From assembly GCF_900128985.1 (NCBI RefSeq), contig NZ_FQUC01000002.1, positions 248,001 to 312,000 of the forward strand: a stretch of 64,000 nucleotides of DNA, in the 5' to 3' direction. Source of the stretch: Indolivaga macrotermitis (GTDB lineage Bacteria > Bacteroidota > Bacteroidia > Bacteroidales > Dysgonomonadaceae). The position numbers were made by a program, and so were the translations under genes. The first letter of the stretch is position 1; the number at the start of each line of letters is the position of its first letter. The notes beneath the pieces are model-generated. The model saw nothing but the letters and a program-made list of their open reading frames with translations, did not search any database and was not told the DNA's origin. Shown here piece by piece: positions 45,502 to 52,779 of the stretch.

Positions 45502-47733
45502 ATGGACGCATATAAAGATTTTAAAGGTACTAAGTGGAAAGAAGAAATCAATGTAAATGATTTTATTCTTAAAAACTATACAGAATATGCAGGCGATGAA
45601 TCTTTTCTGGCAGGAGCAACCGAAGCTACTACTAAATTGTGGGACAAGCTGAGCGAGATGTTCAAAATAGAAAAAGAAAAAGGTGTATATGATGCCGAAA
45701 CCAAGATTCCTTCGCAGATAGATGCTTACGGACCGGGTTATATAGACAAAGATCTGGAGAAGATAGTAGGAGTTCAGGCAGACAAGCCTCTTAAAAGAGC
45801 TATTTTTCCGAATGGCGGCCTCCGCATGGTTCAACAGAGCCTCGAAGAATATGGCTATAAACTAGACCCGATCACAACCGAAATATTCTCAAAATACCGT
45901 AAGACCCATAACGAAGGAGTATTCTCGGCATATACCGACAGTATCCGCCGTGCCAGAAGTAATGGCTTACTTACAGGTCTGCCCGATGCATACGGGCGTG
46001 GGCGTATTATCGGCGACTACCGTCGTATCGCACTGTATGGAGTAGACCGCTTAATTGCAGAACGCGAAAAACGATATAAAGAATGTGACCCGATCGTTAT
46101 GACAGACGATCTGATCCGCCTTCGCGAAGAGTTAAATTCGCAGATACTGGCTCTGAAGGCTCTTAAACGTATGGCTGCTTCTTACGGCTTCGATATATCA
46201 AATCCTGCGACTAATGCACAGGAAGCTGTTCAATGGACATACTTCGGTTATCTGGGTGCAATCAAAGACCAGAACGGTGCAGCTATGAGTCTGGGACGTG
46301 TAACTACATTCCTGGATATCTATATCGAACGCGATCTAAAAGAAGGTAAGATCACAGAACAAGAAGCTCAGGAAATTATAGATCATTTTGTAATGAAATT
46401 ACGCATTGTACGCTACCTGCGTACTAATGAGTACAATGAGTTATTCTCAGGAGACCCTGTATGGGTTACTGAATCTATAGGAGGTATGACAAATAACGGC
46501 CGTTCGATGGTCACAAAGAACAGCTATCGTATGCTGCATACCCTTTACAACCTAGGACCTGCTCCCGAACCCAACCTGACTATTCTCTGGAGTGACCGCC
46601 TACCCGAATCATGGAAAAAATATTGTGCGAAAGTATCTATCGATACTTCATCCCTACAATATGAGAATGACGACATTATGCGTCCTCAATTAGGAGATGA
46701 CTATGGTATCGCCTGCTGTGTATCGCCTATGCGAATCGGTCATCAGATGCAATTCTTCGGGGCACGCGCCAATTTACCTAAAGCATTACTTTATACCATA
46801 AACGGAGGTAAAGACGAGAAAACCAAAGCACAGGTATTACCTAAACACTGGATCGAAAAAGTTACAGGTGATTATCTTGAGTTCGATGAAGTATGGGACA
46901 AATTTGACCGTACATTAGACTGGGTAGCCGAAACTTATGTTAAGGCCTTGAATATAATTCACTACATGCACGATAAATACTCGTACGAAGCACTCGAAAT
47001 GGCATTGCACGATGTTGATATTGTACGTACCCAAGCCTTTGGGGTATCCGGATTGTCGATTATCGCCGATTCATTTGCCGCCATCAAATACGGAAAAGTA
47101 CGGATAGTAAGAGATGCCGATGGTGATGCAGTGGATTACATCCTTGAAAAAGATTATATTCCTTTTGGAAATAATGATGAAAATACTGATAAATTCGCGG
47201 TACAGATCGTAGAGAAGTTTATGAATAAAATCCGTAAACGTAAGATGTACAAAGATGCAATACCAACTCAATCGGTATTAACTATCACGTCTAACGTGGT
47301 TTACGGAAAGAAAACCGGAAATACACCCGACGGACGCCGCGACGGAACACCGTTTGCTCCGGGAGCCAACCCAATGCACGGGCGGGATACCCGCGGCGCT
47401 GTAGCGTCACTGTCTTCTGTAGCCAAACTTCCGTTCGAACATGCGAATGACGGTATATCTTATACATTTGCAATCACCCCTAATACTTTAGGTAAAAACC
47501 GTGATGAAGAAGCTCAAAACCTTTCGGGGCTATTGGATGGATATTTCCTTCAGACAGGACATCATTTGAATGTAAATGTCTTTGACCGCCAATTATTGAT
47601 AGATGCGATGGAACATCCTGAACAATATCCTCAATTAACGATCCGGGTTTCGGGCTATGCTGTAAACTTCGTAAAACTGACAAAAGAACAGCAGTTGGAT
47701 GTAATCAACCGTACTATTACAACTACTGTTTAA
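45502..47733 (+). CDS. pflB: Pyruvate formate-lyase (formate acetyltransferase)
   Basis: A 743-residue glycyl-radical enzyme that converts pyruvate and CoA to acetyl-CoA and formate in the cytoplasm under anaerobiosis. The adjacent catalytic cysteines are at residues 405-406 ([12 protein letters not shown]). The glycyl-radical motif is near the C-terminus in [13 protein letters not shown] (Gly about 718). The N-terminal PFL domain and overall length are typical. The activase gene follows. The unusual feature is the cobalamin riboswitch in its leader. Confidence 0.96.
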   Translation: MDAYKDFKGTKWKEEINVNDFILKNYTEYAGDESFLAGATEATTKLWDKLSEMFKIEKEKGVYDAETKIPSQIDAYGPGYIDKDLEKIVGVQADKPLKRAIFPNGGLRMVQQSLEEYGYKLDPITTEIFSKYRKTHNEGVFSAYTDSIRRARSNGLLTGLPDAYGRGRIIGDYRRIALYGVDRLIAEREKRYKECDPIVMTDDLIRLREELNSQILALKALKRMAASYGFDISNPATNAQEAVQWTYFGYLGAIKDQNGAAMSLGRVTTFLDIYIERDLKEGKITEQEAQEIIDHFVMKLRIVRYLRTNEYNELFSGDPVWVTESIGGMTNNGRSMVTKNSYRMLHTLYNLGPAPEPNLTILWSDRLPESWKKYCAKVSIDTSSLQYENDDIMRPQLGDDYGIACCVSPMRIGHQMQFFGARANLPKALLYTINGGKDEKTKAQVLPKHWIEKVTGDYLEFDEVWDKFDRTLDWVAETYVKALNIIHYMHDKYSYEALEMALHDVDIVRTQAFGVSGLSIIADSFAAIKYGKVRIVRDADGDAVDYILEKDYIPFGNNDENTDKFAVQIVEKFMNKIRKRKMYKDAIPTQSVLTITSNVVYGKKTGNTPDGRRDGTPFAPGANPMHGRDTRGAVASLSSVAKLPFEHANDGISYTFAITPNTLGKNRDEEAQNLSGLLDGYFLQTGHHLNVNVFDRQLLIDAMEHPEQYPQLTIRVSGYAVNFVKLTKEQQLDVINRTITTTV

Positions 47734-47752
47734 ATAGACAAATAAATATTTT

Positions 47753-47787
47753 AAACGAAGTGAGGTTATGTCGACTTCACTTCGTTT
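47753..47787 (+). terminator. Perfect stem-loop between pflB and pflA
   Basis: AAACGAAGTGA (47753-47763) pairs perfectly with TCACTTCGTTT (47777-47787), followed by GTTTAATTTTT. It could partly terminate after pflB, keeping the catalytic activase at lower level than the enzyme. Confidence 0.65.
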
Positions 47788-47804
47788 GTTTAATTTTTCC
47801 GTAT

Positions 47805-48521
47805 ATGAAAGGATACATACACTCATACGAGACATTCGGTACCAAAGACGGGCCGGGTATTCGCTTTGTTGTTTTTATGCAAGGTTGTCCTCTACGTTGC
47901 CTGTATTGCCACAATCCTGACACATGGAAAAAAGAAGAAGCCAAATTTATAAAAACACCAGAAGAAGTTTTTCAGGAATTTGATAAAGTAAAGAATTTTG
48001 TACGTGGAGGGATCACTGTATCAGGAGGCGAGCCTTTACTTCAGGCTGAATTCGTTCTCGAACTTTTCAAAATATGCAAAGAGAATGGTGTCCATACAGC
48101 AATAGACACATCGGGCGTATATCTTAACGATAAGGTGAAAGAACTACTTTCATATACAGACTTGGTTTTGCTAGATATAAAACAAATTGATGCTGATAAA
48201 TACAAAGAGCTGACCAGAGTTTCACTCGAGCCTACACTCAAATTCATGGATTACTTATCCTCTGTAAACAAAGCAGTGTGGTTACGGTACGTTCTTGTGC
48301 CTGATTATACCGATGATGAAAAAGACCTGACAGAATGGGCTAAGTATGTTTCCCGATTCAATAATGTCGAACGGGTAGATATTCTTCCATTCCATCAAAT
48401 GGCAATACATAAATGGGAAAAACTGGACAAAGATTATAAGTTAAAAGATATTCTGCCACCAACACAAGAACAAATAGAAAAAGCTTCTGCCATTTTTAAA
48501 TCTTTCGGGTTAAAGGTATAA
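47805..48521 (+). CDS. pflA: Pyruvate formate-lyase activating enzyme
   Basis: A 238-residue radical-SAM activase. The ATG at 47805 (MKGYIHSYETFGTKDGPGIR) is chosen; a longer frame begins within the preceding stem-loop. The cluster motif CxxxCxxC is in MQGCPLRCLYCHNPDTW, with the SGGEPLLQ glycine motif after it. The length equals E. coli PflA. It uses SAM to install the glycyl radical on PflB. Confidence 0.95.
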   Translation: MKGYIHSYETFGTKDGPGIRFVVFMQGCPLRCLYCHNPDTWKKEEAKFIKTPEEVFQEFDKVKNFVRGGITVSGGEPLLQAEFVLELFKICKENGVHTAIDTSGVYLNDKVKELLSYTDLVLLDIKQIDADKYKELTRVSLEPTLKFMDYLSSVNKAVWLRYVLVPDYTDDEKDLTEWAKYVSRFNNVERVDILPFHQMAIHKWEKLDKDYKLKDILPPTQEQIEKASAIFKSFGLKV

Positions 48522-48579
48522 TTTACAAAAACTTCGATACCATTCATAAAAGAGCACAACTAACTTTTTATTCCAAAAA

Positions 48580-48610
48580 TTTGTTAATTCAAAATTCTAT
48601 TATACATTTG
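48580..48610 (+). promoter_or_regulatory. Canonical Bacteroidetes promoter
   Basis: TTTG at 48580-48583 and TACATTTG at 48603-48610 are separated by exactly 19 nt, an ideal match to TTTG-N19-TAnnTTTG. No gene starts until rtcB at 48950, so it gives either a leader of over 330 nt or a separate small RNA. Confidence 0.7.
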
Positions 48611-48949
48611 CAACTGTAAATAGAATATTAACCCTTAAAAAATTTAGAGAAAGGGTACAATTATGTTGGTCAATAAATAACAAACACTCAGAAACTAATT
48701 AGGTTTATCGCGACGATAGACCTGACAGTACGAATAACACATATCTTCGATATCACGGCTGCATAAGAAGATAACTGGTTAGTTTCACAATCAAACTCAT
48801 CATTTTAAAATATTTAGTCAATGTTTTAACAGGCATTTGTTATGCTTATCCGTTATTGCATTGAAAAACAGAGATATAATCTGTCGTAGGCATACATATA
48901 TTAGTATACCTGCCGAAGACATATATATATATCGTTCATTTACAACATA
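48611..48949 (+). other. Long leader or possible small RNA upstream of rtcB
   Basis: No credible protein gene; only a five-codon ATG frame at 48663. Several local hairpins are visible: ACCCTT/AAGGGT (48631-48656), AGGTTTATCG with CGATAGACCT around 48701-48723, and AGGCATAC with GTATACCT just before 48912. No known RNA family or riboswitch is recognised. It could be a regulatory 5' leader of the RNA-repair operon. Confidence 0.4.
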
Positions 48950-50347
48950 ATGGGCATACAATTAAAAGAATTAAGTAAATTGGGATATACCAACAATGTA
49001 GCACGTAGTCTGGCTATAAATATTGTAAGTAAATATTGCAAACACGATAGCAAAGAACAGATCTTAACAACGCTCAGCGATTTGCTGGAAAATCCTGAAA
49101 AATATAAAGACAATGAAAGGTGGGGAAAACTCGCCGAACATTTTGCACCAACTGTATCGAATAAAGAATTTACAATTCACAATCTATCAGAGAACTATTT
49201 GCCATACAAGACTTACGGCGGTAAATTTATCGAAAGTCTGGCCAAACAGCAGATGGAGTTGGCAATGCGTCTTCCTGTTACAATAGCCGGAGCTTTGATG
49301 CCCGATGCACATGCCGGATACGGATTGCCTATAGGTGGCGTACTCGCAGTAGAGAATGCTGTCATCCCTTATGCAGTAGGTATGGATATCGGTTGCCGCA
49401 TGAGCCTGACAATATTTGATGTAAAAGCAGATTTTCTGAAACGTTATTCGCATCAGATAAAGGAGGCACTCAAAGAATATACACATTTCGGAATGGAAGG
49501 AGGTTTACCTTTCACTCAGGAACATAGGGTGTTGGACAGACCTGAATTTCAACTAACTTCATTACTGAAGCAAATTCACGGTAAGGCTGTCAGACAATTA
49601 GGTACATCCGGAGGGGGAAATCACTTTGTAGAGTTCGGTGAGATAGAACTGTTTGAGAGTAATATCACAAAACTTCCGGCAGGAAAATACATGGCATTAC
49701 TTTCTCATTCAGGCTCACGAGGTATGGGAGCAGCCATTGCCCGTCATTACAGCGATATAGCCCGCGAAACCTGTAAATTGCCAAGAGAGGCACAACATTT
49801 CGCATGGCTGGGACTCGATACTGAAGCAGGACAAGAGTATTGGATGAGTATGAATCTGGCCGGCGATTTTGCGCAAGCCTGTCACGAGCAGATACATCTC
49901 AACCTGAGCAAAGTTCTCGGTTTGAAACCGATTGCGAATGTAAACAACCATCACAATTTTGCATGGCGCGAAGAAATCGAAACAAACAGGTATGCAATTG
50001 TACACCGTAAGGGAGCTACTCCGGCAGCAAAAGGAATTGCCGGATTTATCCCTGGCAGCATGGCTACAGCCGGCTATTTGGTTTGTGGAAAAGGGGAAAT
50101 ACAATCGCTCAATTCAGCTTCGCACGGAGCCGGACGGGCAATGTCGCGCCAAAAAGCGAAAGAACAATTTACCCAATCAGCATTAAAGAAATTACTATCG
50201 CAACAGCAAGTAACCTTGATTGGCGGAAGTGTAGAAGAAATGCCTTTTGCGTACAAAGACATCGATAAGATAATGCCGGCGCAGGAATCATTAGTCGAAA
50301 TTCACGGTAGGTTTGTGCCACGGATAGTAAGAATGCATAAAGAATAG
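48950..50347 (+). CDS. rtcB: RNA-splicing ligase RtcB (PrfH-associated type)
   Basis: A 465-residue GTP- and Mn-dependent ligase that joins RNA 2',3'-cyclic phosphate or 3'-phosphate ends to 5'-OH ends. Conserved segments are all present: MPDAHAGYGLPIGG, GMDIGCRM (Asp146, Cys149 metal ligands), LGTSGGGNHFVEFGE, SHSGSRGMG, NVNNHHNFAWRE, HRKGATPA, GFIPGSMATAGYLV and ASHGAGRAMSR (guanylylated His392). It should be active. It opens an operon with prfH three genes on and kptA near the end. Established knowledge: RtcB partnered with PrfH (RtcB2-type) repairs ribosomes nicked in the decoding centre. The next gene starts 4 nt after its stop. Confidence 0.93.
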   Translation: MGIQLKELSKLGYTNNVARSLAINIVSKYCKHDSKEQILTTLSDLLENPEKYKDNERWGKLAEHFAPTVSNKEFTIHNLSENYLPYKTYGGKFIESLAKQQMELAMRLPVTIAGALMPDAHAGYGLPIGGVLAVENAVIPYAVGMDIGCRMSLTIFDVKADFLKRYSHQIKEALKEYTHFGMEGGLPFTQEHRVLDRPEFQLTSLLKQIHGKAVRQLGTSGGGNHFVEFGEIELFESNITKLPAGKYMALLSHSGSRGMGAAIARHYSDIARETCKLPREAQHFAWLGLDTEAGQEYWMSMNLAGDFAQACHEQIHLNLSKVLGLKPIANVNNHHNFAWREEIETNRYAIVHRKGATPAAKGIAGFIPGSMATAGYLVCGKGEIQSLNSASHGAGRAMSRQKAKEQFTQSALKKLLSQQQVTLIGGSVEEMPFAYKDIDKIMPAQESLVEIHGRFVPRIVRMHKE

Positions 50348-50351
50348 AATT

Positions 50352-50822
50352 ATGTATTGGCAAGAAAAACTAAATATAATAAAAAAGAAATACCCATCGC
50401 TGGTTTTCCGTGATATGTTCCATAGTGGCGGAGAGGTCGCCGAAAAAATCATCCGCAAATTCCATAATGCAACATATCTGACCTTTAAACAATGTGATGA
50501 TCCAAAAACATTACTAAAAGATTGTAGATTAGTTAAAGAGACAGGAATTCTGGAATTGGAAAACTATCTGTATGAGCTGGAGGATGGTATAAATTACTGG
50601 CTCTTTTTACTGAATCCACCGATGGGAAACACTTTTCAGGTATACGATTGCCGGAAAGCCCCATTGATCGATTTATACTATCTGGCTTCCGGTAGAGAAG
50701 ACCTTAAATTTTATATTGTAGATAAAAAGTACGAATGGCTGTTGTTGGTCGAAATAGAAACCGAAGAAAATACGGCATTCATTTATGAAAGTAAAGCAAA
50801 CAAAAATGGAAAAGAGATATAA
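50352..50822 (+). CDS. Uncharacterised 156-aa protein in RtcB-PrfH operon
   Basis: I do not recognise a family with confidence. It is a soluble, acidic-aromatic protein without signal or membrane segment. It opens with MYWQEKLNIIKKKYPSLVF and ends with a strand-rich part, LKFYIVDKKYEWLLLVEIE. The last segment resembles SMI1-like or DUF6756-like immunity-type proteins, in which a KKYxWL strand is common, but this is weak. It is 4 nt from rtcB and overlaps the next gene, so it is surely cotranscribed. A role as specificity or control factor for the repair module is inferred from location only. Confidence 0.6.
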   Translation: MYWQEKLNIIKKKYPSLVFRDMFHSGGEVAEKIIRKFHNATYLTFKQCDDPKTLLKDCRLVKETGILELENYLYELEDGINYWLFLLNPPMGNTFQVYDCRKAPLIDLYYLASGREDLKFYIVDKKYEWLLLVEIETEENTAFIYESKANKNGKEI

Positions 50823-51396
50823 ACAAACAGGATATTATTACGCAAAATATTACTCGGTAGAATGTCCGAAGTGCCACAAAGAAGCTACCGTTTCTCATGA
50901 CGGAAGTTATTGGGGGTGGAAAAATGCAGAACTAAAGTGTCTCCATTGCATGCACAAAGAAAACCGCGCTGATTTACTATTATATGAGGTAACAGTAAGG
51001 CGGAACTGCCCTGATTGTGGAAAACAGATTTCTGCAGAAATAAATAATCTGAAAAATCCACCGAAGGAGATGAACGTAACCTGCCCCGATTGTAGTTTTA
51101 GCGCCAAATATACTACCAACATAAGTTCTTATAGACTTGTCAATAAGCTGAATGGAATGAAAGGAGATCCCCTCTTCAATTATCCACTATGGCTTCAGGG
51201 AGAAGTGAAAAGAAATTTGTTCTGGGCATACAACAGAGAACATCTGGAAGAAATAAGATCTTATGTAGATGCTGAATTGAGAGAAAGACAATCTTTATAT
51301 TTAATGACTATGGTTGCGCGCTTACCTCAGTTTATCAAAGAAGCAAAGAACAGGGATGATATTCTGAAAAAAATAGACATTCTTCTGAAACGATAA
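50785..51396 (+). CDS. Zinc-ribbon protein with four CxxC motifs
   Basis: A protein of 203 residues (196 if the in-frame ATG at 50806 is used; both starts overlap the previous gene). The first ~110 residues carry CPKC, CLHC, CPDC and CPDC, enough for two zinc ribbons. The C-terminal half is helical (EVKRNLFWAYNREHLEEIRSYVDAELRER ... ILKKIDILLKR). Paired ribbons of this kind often bind RNA or ribosomes. The stop is 3 nt before prfH, so a role in recognising damaged ribosomes or RNA with PrfH/RtcB is plausible (inference). No exact family is recognised. Confidence 0.65.
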   Translation: MKVKQTKMEKRYKQTGYYYAKYYSVECPKCHKEATVSHDGSYWGWKNAELKCLHCMHKENRADLLLYEVTVRRNCPDCGKQISAEINNLKNPPKEMNVTCPDCSFSAKYTTNISSYRLVNKLNGMKGDPLFNYPLWLQGEVKRNLFWAYNREHLEEIRSYVDAELRERQSLYLMTMVARLPQFIKEAKNRDDILKKIDILLKR

Positions 51397-51399
51397 GTA

Positions 51400-52020
51400 A
51401 TGAATAATAAGATATACTTACAAATAACTTCCGGACGTGGTCCTGCAGAATGTTGCAGGGTAGTAGCTTTAGTTCTAGAGAAAATATTACAACAGGCAAA
51501 AAAGCTTGGTCTAAATACCGAAATTATCGAAAGAGAACAAGGCATAATAAACCGTACATTATTTTCGGCTGTCATATCGATCGAAGGAGAAAAAAGCCGA
51601 GAGATTCTAACGGAATGGGAGGGTACAATCCAATGGATAGCGCAAAGCCCATACAGGATTTACCATAAGCGAAAGAACTGGTTCGTCGGGGTCAAATCGT
51701 TCTCATCACCTGATGCTAATAATTTGAATATAAAAGAGATCTCTTATCAGACTCTTCGGGCATCAGGTCCCGGAGGGCAGCACATTAATAAGACCGAATC
51801 GGCAGTGAGGGCTACACATATTCCTTCCGGACTAAGTGTAACAGCATCCGATCAACGCTCACAAATACAGAATAAAAAACTGGCTACCGAGCGGTTATTA
51901 ATAAAGCTTTCGGCATGGGAAATAGAACAGGCTATGCAAAAAGCTCAGGAAAACTGGAATAATCACAATAATCTTCAACGGGGAAACCCGGTGAAGGTTA
52001 TACAACTTCCTTTAAATTAG
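51400..52020 (+). CDS. prfH: Peptide chain release factor H homologue
   Basis: A 206-residue class-I release-factor relative. It starts with the PrfH signature IYLQITSGRGPAECCRVV. The catalytic GGQ is at residues 125-127 (RASGPGGQHINKTESAVRAT), followed by a basic C-terminal tail, and the stop-codon recognition domain of RF1/RF2 is lacking. Established knowledge: PrfH acts with RtcB2 on ribosomes cleaved in the decoding centre, releasing the stalled peptide so that the 16S rRNA can be religated. Its place in an rtcB operon supports this. Confidence 0.92.
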   Translation: MNNKIYLQITSGRGPAECCRVVALVLEKILQQAKKLGLNTEIIEREQGIINRTLFSAVISIEGEKSREILTEWEGTIQWIAQSPYRIYHKRKNWFVGVKSFSSPDANNLNIKEISYQTLRASGPGGQHINKTESAVRATHIPSGLSVTASDQRSQIQNKKLATERLLIKLSAWEIEQAMQKAQENWNNHNNLQRGNPVKVIQLPLN

Positions 52021-52032
52021 AGAAACAACAAG

Positions 52033-52170
52033 ATGCAGAAAATAAGATTAGACAACGAACCGCCATTAGCTATTGAGGAATGGGGCAGGAAATAAAGGAG
52101 TGAGAGCAACAATGATCAATCATAACGGAGTTCCGATAGAATAAATAGAGTTCAAAAAACAAATTCAGAA
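52033..52170 (+). pseudogene. Remnant of a small VOC-like gene
   Basis: Two short coding scraps sit here. ATG at 52033 reads MQKIRLDNEPPLAIEEWGRK then stop. In another frame, 52097 onward reads GVRATMINHNGVPIE, a stop, then IEFKKQIQK. These resemble the beginning and end of a glyoxalase/VOC-type protein of about 130-150 residues, with the middle deleted. The family assignment is from memory and tentative; that it is a decayed gene is more secure. Confidence 0.45.
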
Positions 52171-52173
52171 AGT

Positions 52174-52767
52174 ATGTTTGCAAGAAGAACAGCCACCAGA
52201 ATAAAGAAAGGAACTGTACTAAAAAAGAATAAGCATTTTCAGACACCCAATTACTGGAATACCCGTCAGGACGAAATACAGATAGACATTGAGAATCCCG
52301 GAAATGGATATAAACATTTTCTTAAAAAGCGCGATATAAAACGATTTTTAGAAATACTTCCCAACCGGGAAGAAATAGACATTCAATTTGATGCAATCGT
52401 ATTATCTCATGGAAGTTATTTCGATGATGGTTATTACAATAATGGAGTTATTTGCATCTGTGCATGGAGAAAAGAAATGACAGTAGAATATACTTTAGAT
52501 TATTTCAATGATCATAAAAGGATATTTAATCAGCTTGGGGTGAGATATACTAAAAAGAAAGATTATATGATATGCGATTTCACTGAAAATCAAATTAAAG
52601 CATACCAACTCTTACATATCTTATTGCACGAACTGGGGCATCATCATGACAGAGTAAGTACAAAATCGAAAAGAAAGTGTGCAAGAGGCGAAAATTATGC
52701 CGAAAGCTATGCTTTCATGTATGAAGAAATTATATGGAACAAGTTTTTCGAAAACTTTCCACTTTAA
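52174..52767 (+). CDS. Putative HExxH zinc metallopeptidase
   Basis: A 197-residue soluble protein with a basic N-terminus (MFARRTATRIKKGTVLKKNK). Near the C-terminus is a metallopeptidase motif, HELGHHHDRVSTKSKRK (HExxH at residues 152-156), followed by ENYAESYAFMYEE, whose Glu could be the third zinc ligand as in gluzincins. The N-terminal ~140 residues are not recognised. It starts 12 nt before the AAA+/M41 gene, so two putative metalloproteases lie side by side in the RNA-repair operon. It may cleave a regulator or a toxin or stalled protein (inference). Confidence 0.65.
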   Translation: MFARRTATRIKKGTVLKKNKHFQTPNYWNTRQDEIQIDIENPGNGYKHFLKKRDIKRFLEILPNREEIDIQFDAIVLSHGSYFDDGYYNNGVICICAWRKEMTVEYTLDYFNDHKRIFNQLGVRYTKKKDYMICDFTENQIKAYQLLHILLHELGHHHDRVSTKSKRKCARGENYAESYAFMYEEIIWNKFFENFPL

Positions 52768-52779
52768 TTAGAATAAACA

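Noticed and set aside
48663-48680. Five-codon ATG frame in the rtcB leader as a leader peptide
   Set aside because: Too short and without a conserved attenuator arrangement; chance frames of this size are common.
48831-48846. A sigma-54-like GG-N10-GC motif before rtcB, suggestive because E. coli rtcBA uses sigma-54
   Set aside because: Only the GG and GC and a few other bases match; such a pattern is expected by chance in a region this long, and no RtcR-type activator gene is present.
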